Assembly (NCBI GenBank): GCA_020344715.1
Contig: CP070828.1
Location: 52,519 to 58,700, forward strand
Source: Candidatus Bathyarchaeota archaeon
GTDB taxonomy: Archaea; Thermoproteota; Bathyarchaeia; Bathyarchaeales; Bathyarchaeaceae
Length of the DNA: 6,182 nt
Reading direction: 5' to 3'
The position numbers and the translations under genes were made by a program. Below, one piece after another: positions 5,467 to 6,182 of the stretch (positions within the stretch are counted from its first letter, which is position 1; the number at the start of each line of letters is the position of its first letter). The notes under the pieces are model-generated. The model did not search any database, had not been told where the DNA came from, and worked only from the letters and a program-made list of their open reading frames with translations.

Positions 5467-6048
5467 TCAGTCTCCTTCTGCCAAGTAGAGAGTAACGGTT
5501 CCCTCTTTGTCTCTAGCCGCCCGCACCCTTATTTTTCTCGGAGGCTTCTGAATGCTTCGCCTCCAAAGCCTTTCATTAACCTCATTGCTCATAACCAAGG
5601 TTTCAGGTTTCATATGTCTTTGAACAAACGCCTTGACCAGCCGTACCGCACGAGGCGTCCGTTTTTGTCGCGAGGAAATCCACGCTCTTCGCAGAGGAAT
5701 TGTGTAGATCCTTTCCTCCACGATCTCTTCGTCAATCTCTTCTTTCTTTTCTATCTTGCGTGTTTCCTCTTCTTCAAATTCTTCTTCAAGGATGTCCTCG
5801 GCTTCAGGTTCTCGAGTGATGACTCCAGGTTCTTCTTCAACTATGTCTTCTTCAGGAAGTTCCTCGAGTTCAGTTTCTTCTTCAGCTGTTTCTTTCGGGA
5901 TCTCCGGAGCTTCCAAGGTTTCTTCGATTTCTTCTTGTTCCTCAATGCTTTGGGGACTTTCTTCAGTCGCTTCGATTTCTCCGCTATCCTCCGTTTTAGT
6001 GCTGGAGCCTTTTGCGGTTTTCACGCTTTTGTCTTGGTTCGTCTCCAC
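5467..6048 (-). CDS. rpl31e: Ribosomal protein eL31 with long Glu-rich N-terminal extension
   Basis: Large-subunit protein located near the peptide exit tunnel. The ordinary eL31 domain is residues about 113-193: [23 protein letters not shown] (113-135), [24 protein letters not shown] (139-162) and [21 protein letters not shown]. Typical eL31 has 80-100 residues; here about 110 more precede it. In residues 20-113 I count 42 Glu of 94, with few basic residues, so it should be disordered and very acidic. The drawn start is GTG at 6048, overlapping eL39 by 28 nt, with GGAGG only two bases upstream. Two other in-frame GTG codons matter: 6024 (V9), which forms a GTGA junction with the eL39 stop, and 5721 (V110), which would yield a normal-sized eL31 but has only a poor GAAGAG upstream. 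The extension is open over the whole distance and compositionally consistent with coding. Family call certain; N-terminus uncertain. Confidence 0.93.
   Translation of the reverse strand: METNQDKSVKTAKGSSTKTEDSGEIEATEESPQSIEEQEEIEETLEAPEIPKETAEEETELEELPEEDIVEEEPGVITREPEAEDILEEEFEEEETRKIEKKEEIDEEIVEERIYTIPLRRAWISSRQKRTPRAVRLVKAFVQRHMKPETLVMSNEVNERLWRRSIQKPPRKIRVRAARDKEGTVTLYLAEGD
5472..5475 (-). promoter_or_regulatory. Ribosome binding site fixing the aIF6 TTG start
   Basis: GGAG (within GAAGGAGA) lies seven bases before the TTG at 5464 and inside the last codons of eL31. It supports TTG as the real start of aIF6, because no ATG or GTG is available at the conserved N-terminus. Confidence 0.6.
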
Positions 6049-6176
6049 TGCCTCCTTTTCGGGTTGGTTCGTTCGTGGCCACTCGTTTTGGCGATGACCC
6101 AGGTAGGCACTGCCTTGGCTTCTTTCCCTTTTTTTGCGAGTCTGCGTTTTTTTGCGGTCGGTTTGTTTCTTGTCAC
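6021..6176 (-). CDS. rpl39e: Ribosomal protein eL39
   Basis: Very small, highly basic large-subunit protein that lines the peptide exit tunnel of archaeal and eukaryotic ribosomes. Translating the complement gives 51 residues beginning [20 protein letters not shown] after the initiator, then [20 protein letters not shown] and QWRRTKTKA; the WVIAKT and NPKRRQWRR blocks are diagnostic. The gene is complete. The start is GTG at 6176-6174; an in-frame TAA two codons upstream (6182-6180) excludes any earlier start. Its Shine-Dalgarno would lie beyond the window edge. The stop TGA (6021-6023) falls within the drawn eL31 gene. It is the first visible gene of the eL39-eL31-aIF6-LX-prefoldin-FtsY operon. 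Confidence 0.95.
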   Translation of the reverse strand: MTRNKPTAKKRRLAKKGKEAKAVPTWVIAKTSGHERTNPKRRQWRRTKTKA

Positions 6177-6182
6177 GGCTTA

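Noticed and set aside
2457..5690. 15-nt exact direct repeat AAATCCACGCTCTTC at 2457-2471 and 5676-5690
   Set aside because: Both copies encode the same short peptide RRAWI on the minus strand, in the HTH-like gene and in eL31, with matching codons. Flanks differ, so coincidence in coding sequence is the simplest explanation, not a mobile or att repeat.
5760..5960. TTC-rich pyrimidine tract suggestive of a microsatellite or triplex-forming element
   Set aside because: The bias follows from Glu codons in the eL31 extension; the units are imperfect and the frame is kept throughout.
5756..6097. Plus-strand open frame encoding a serine-rich protein opposite eL31
   Set aside because: It is the antisense shadow of the Glu-rich extension: GAA/GAG codons read backwards give Ser codons. 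It has no family resemblance and lies opposite a certain ribosomal gene.

Overview
The window is archaeal. Its right-hand two thirds carry, in the usual archaeal order, genes for ribosomal proteins eL39 and eL31, translation factor aIF6, ribosomal protein eL20/L18Ae (LX), prefoldin alpha and the SRP receptor FtsY. Base composition is roughly balanced, genes are tightly packed, and many starts are GTG or TTG. A TACK-type archaeon such as a Bathyarchaeia member is my best guess, because a stand-alone LigD-type 3'-phosphoesterase sits beside the core cluster. That placement is an inference from gene content, not something the sequence proves.

Layout, right to left on the minus strand: eL39 (6176-6021), eL31 (6048-5467), aIF6 (5464-4781), eL20/LX (4788-4552), prefoldin alpha (4548-4096) and FtsY (4112-3207). 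Every junction is an overlap of 8-28 nt or a gap of 2-3 nt, so this is almost certainly one translationally coupled operon whose promoter lies beyond the right edge. It joins large-subunit assembly (eL39, eL31, eL20, with aIF6 as anti-association factor) to nascent-chain folding (prefoldin) and membrane targeting (FtsY). FtsY meets the only plus-strand gene, a LigD-type 3'-phosphoesterase (2826-3206), stop codon to stop codon with no base between them.

A 98-bp divergent spacer (2728-2825) separates the phosphoesterase from a small minus-strand helix-turn-helix-like protein (2727-2440). Next come two minus-strand metallopeptidase-family genes: an M29 aminopeptidase (2334-1318) with a clear TATA box and Shine-Dalgarno sequence, and an M20 (ArgE/DapE/LysK-type) hydrolase (1228-119). 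Positions 1-118 hold no gene, only a hairpin plus T-rich candidate terminator for the M20 gene.

No mobile element, CRISPR array, tRNA or rRNA is visible, and I see no clear new multi-gene system. The most interesting points are a roughly 110-residue, very Glu-rich N-terminal extension on eL31, an apparent single-base frameshift at the 5' end of the M20 gene, and the divergent pairing of an uncharacterised HTH-like protein with a catalytically intact DNA-end-processing phosphoesterase.
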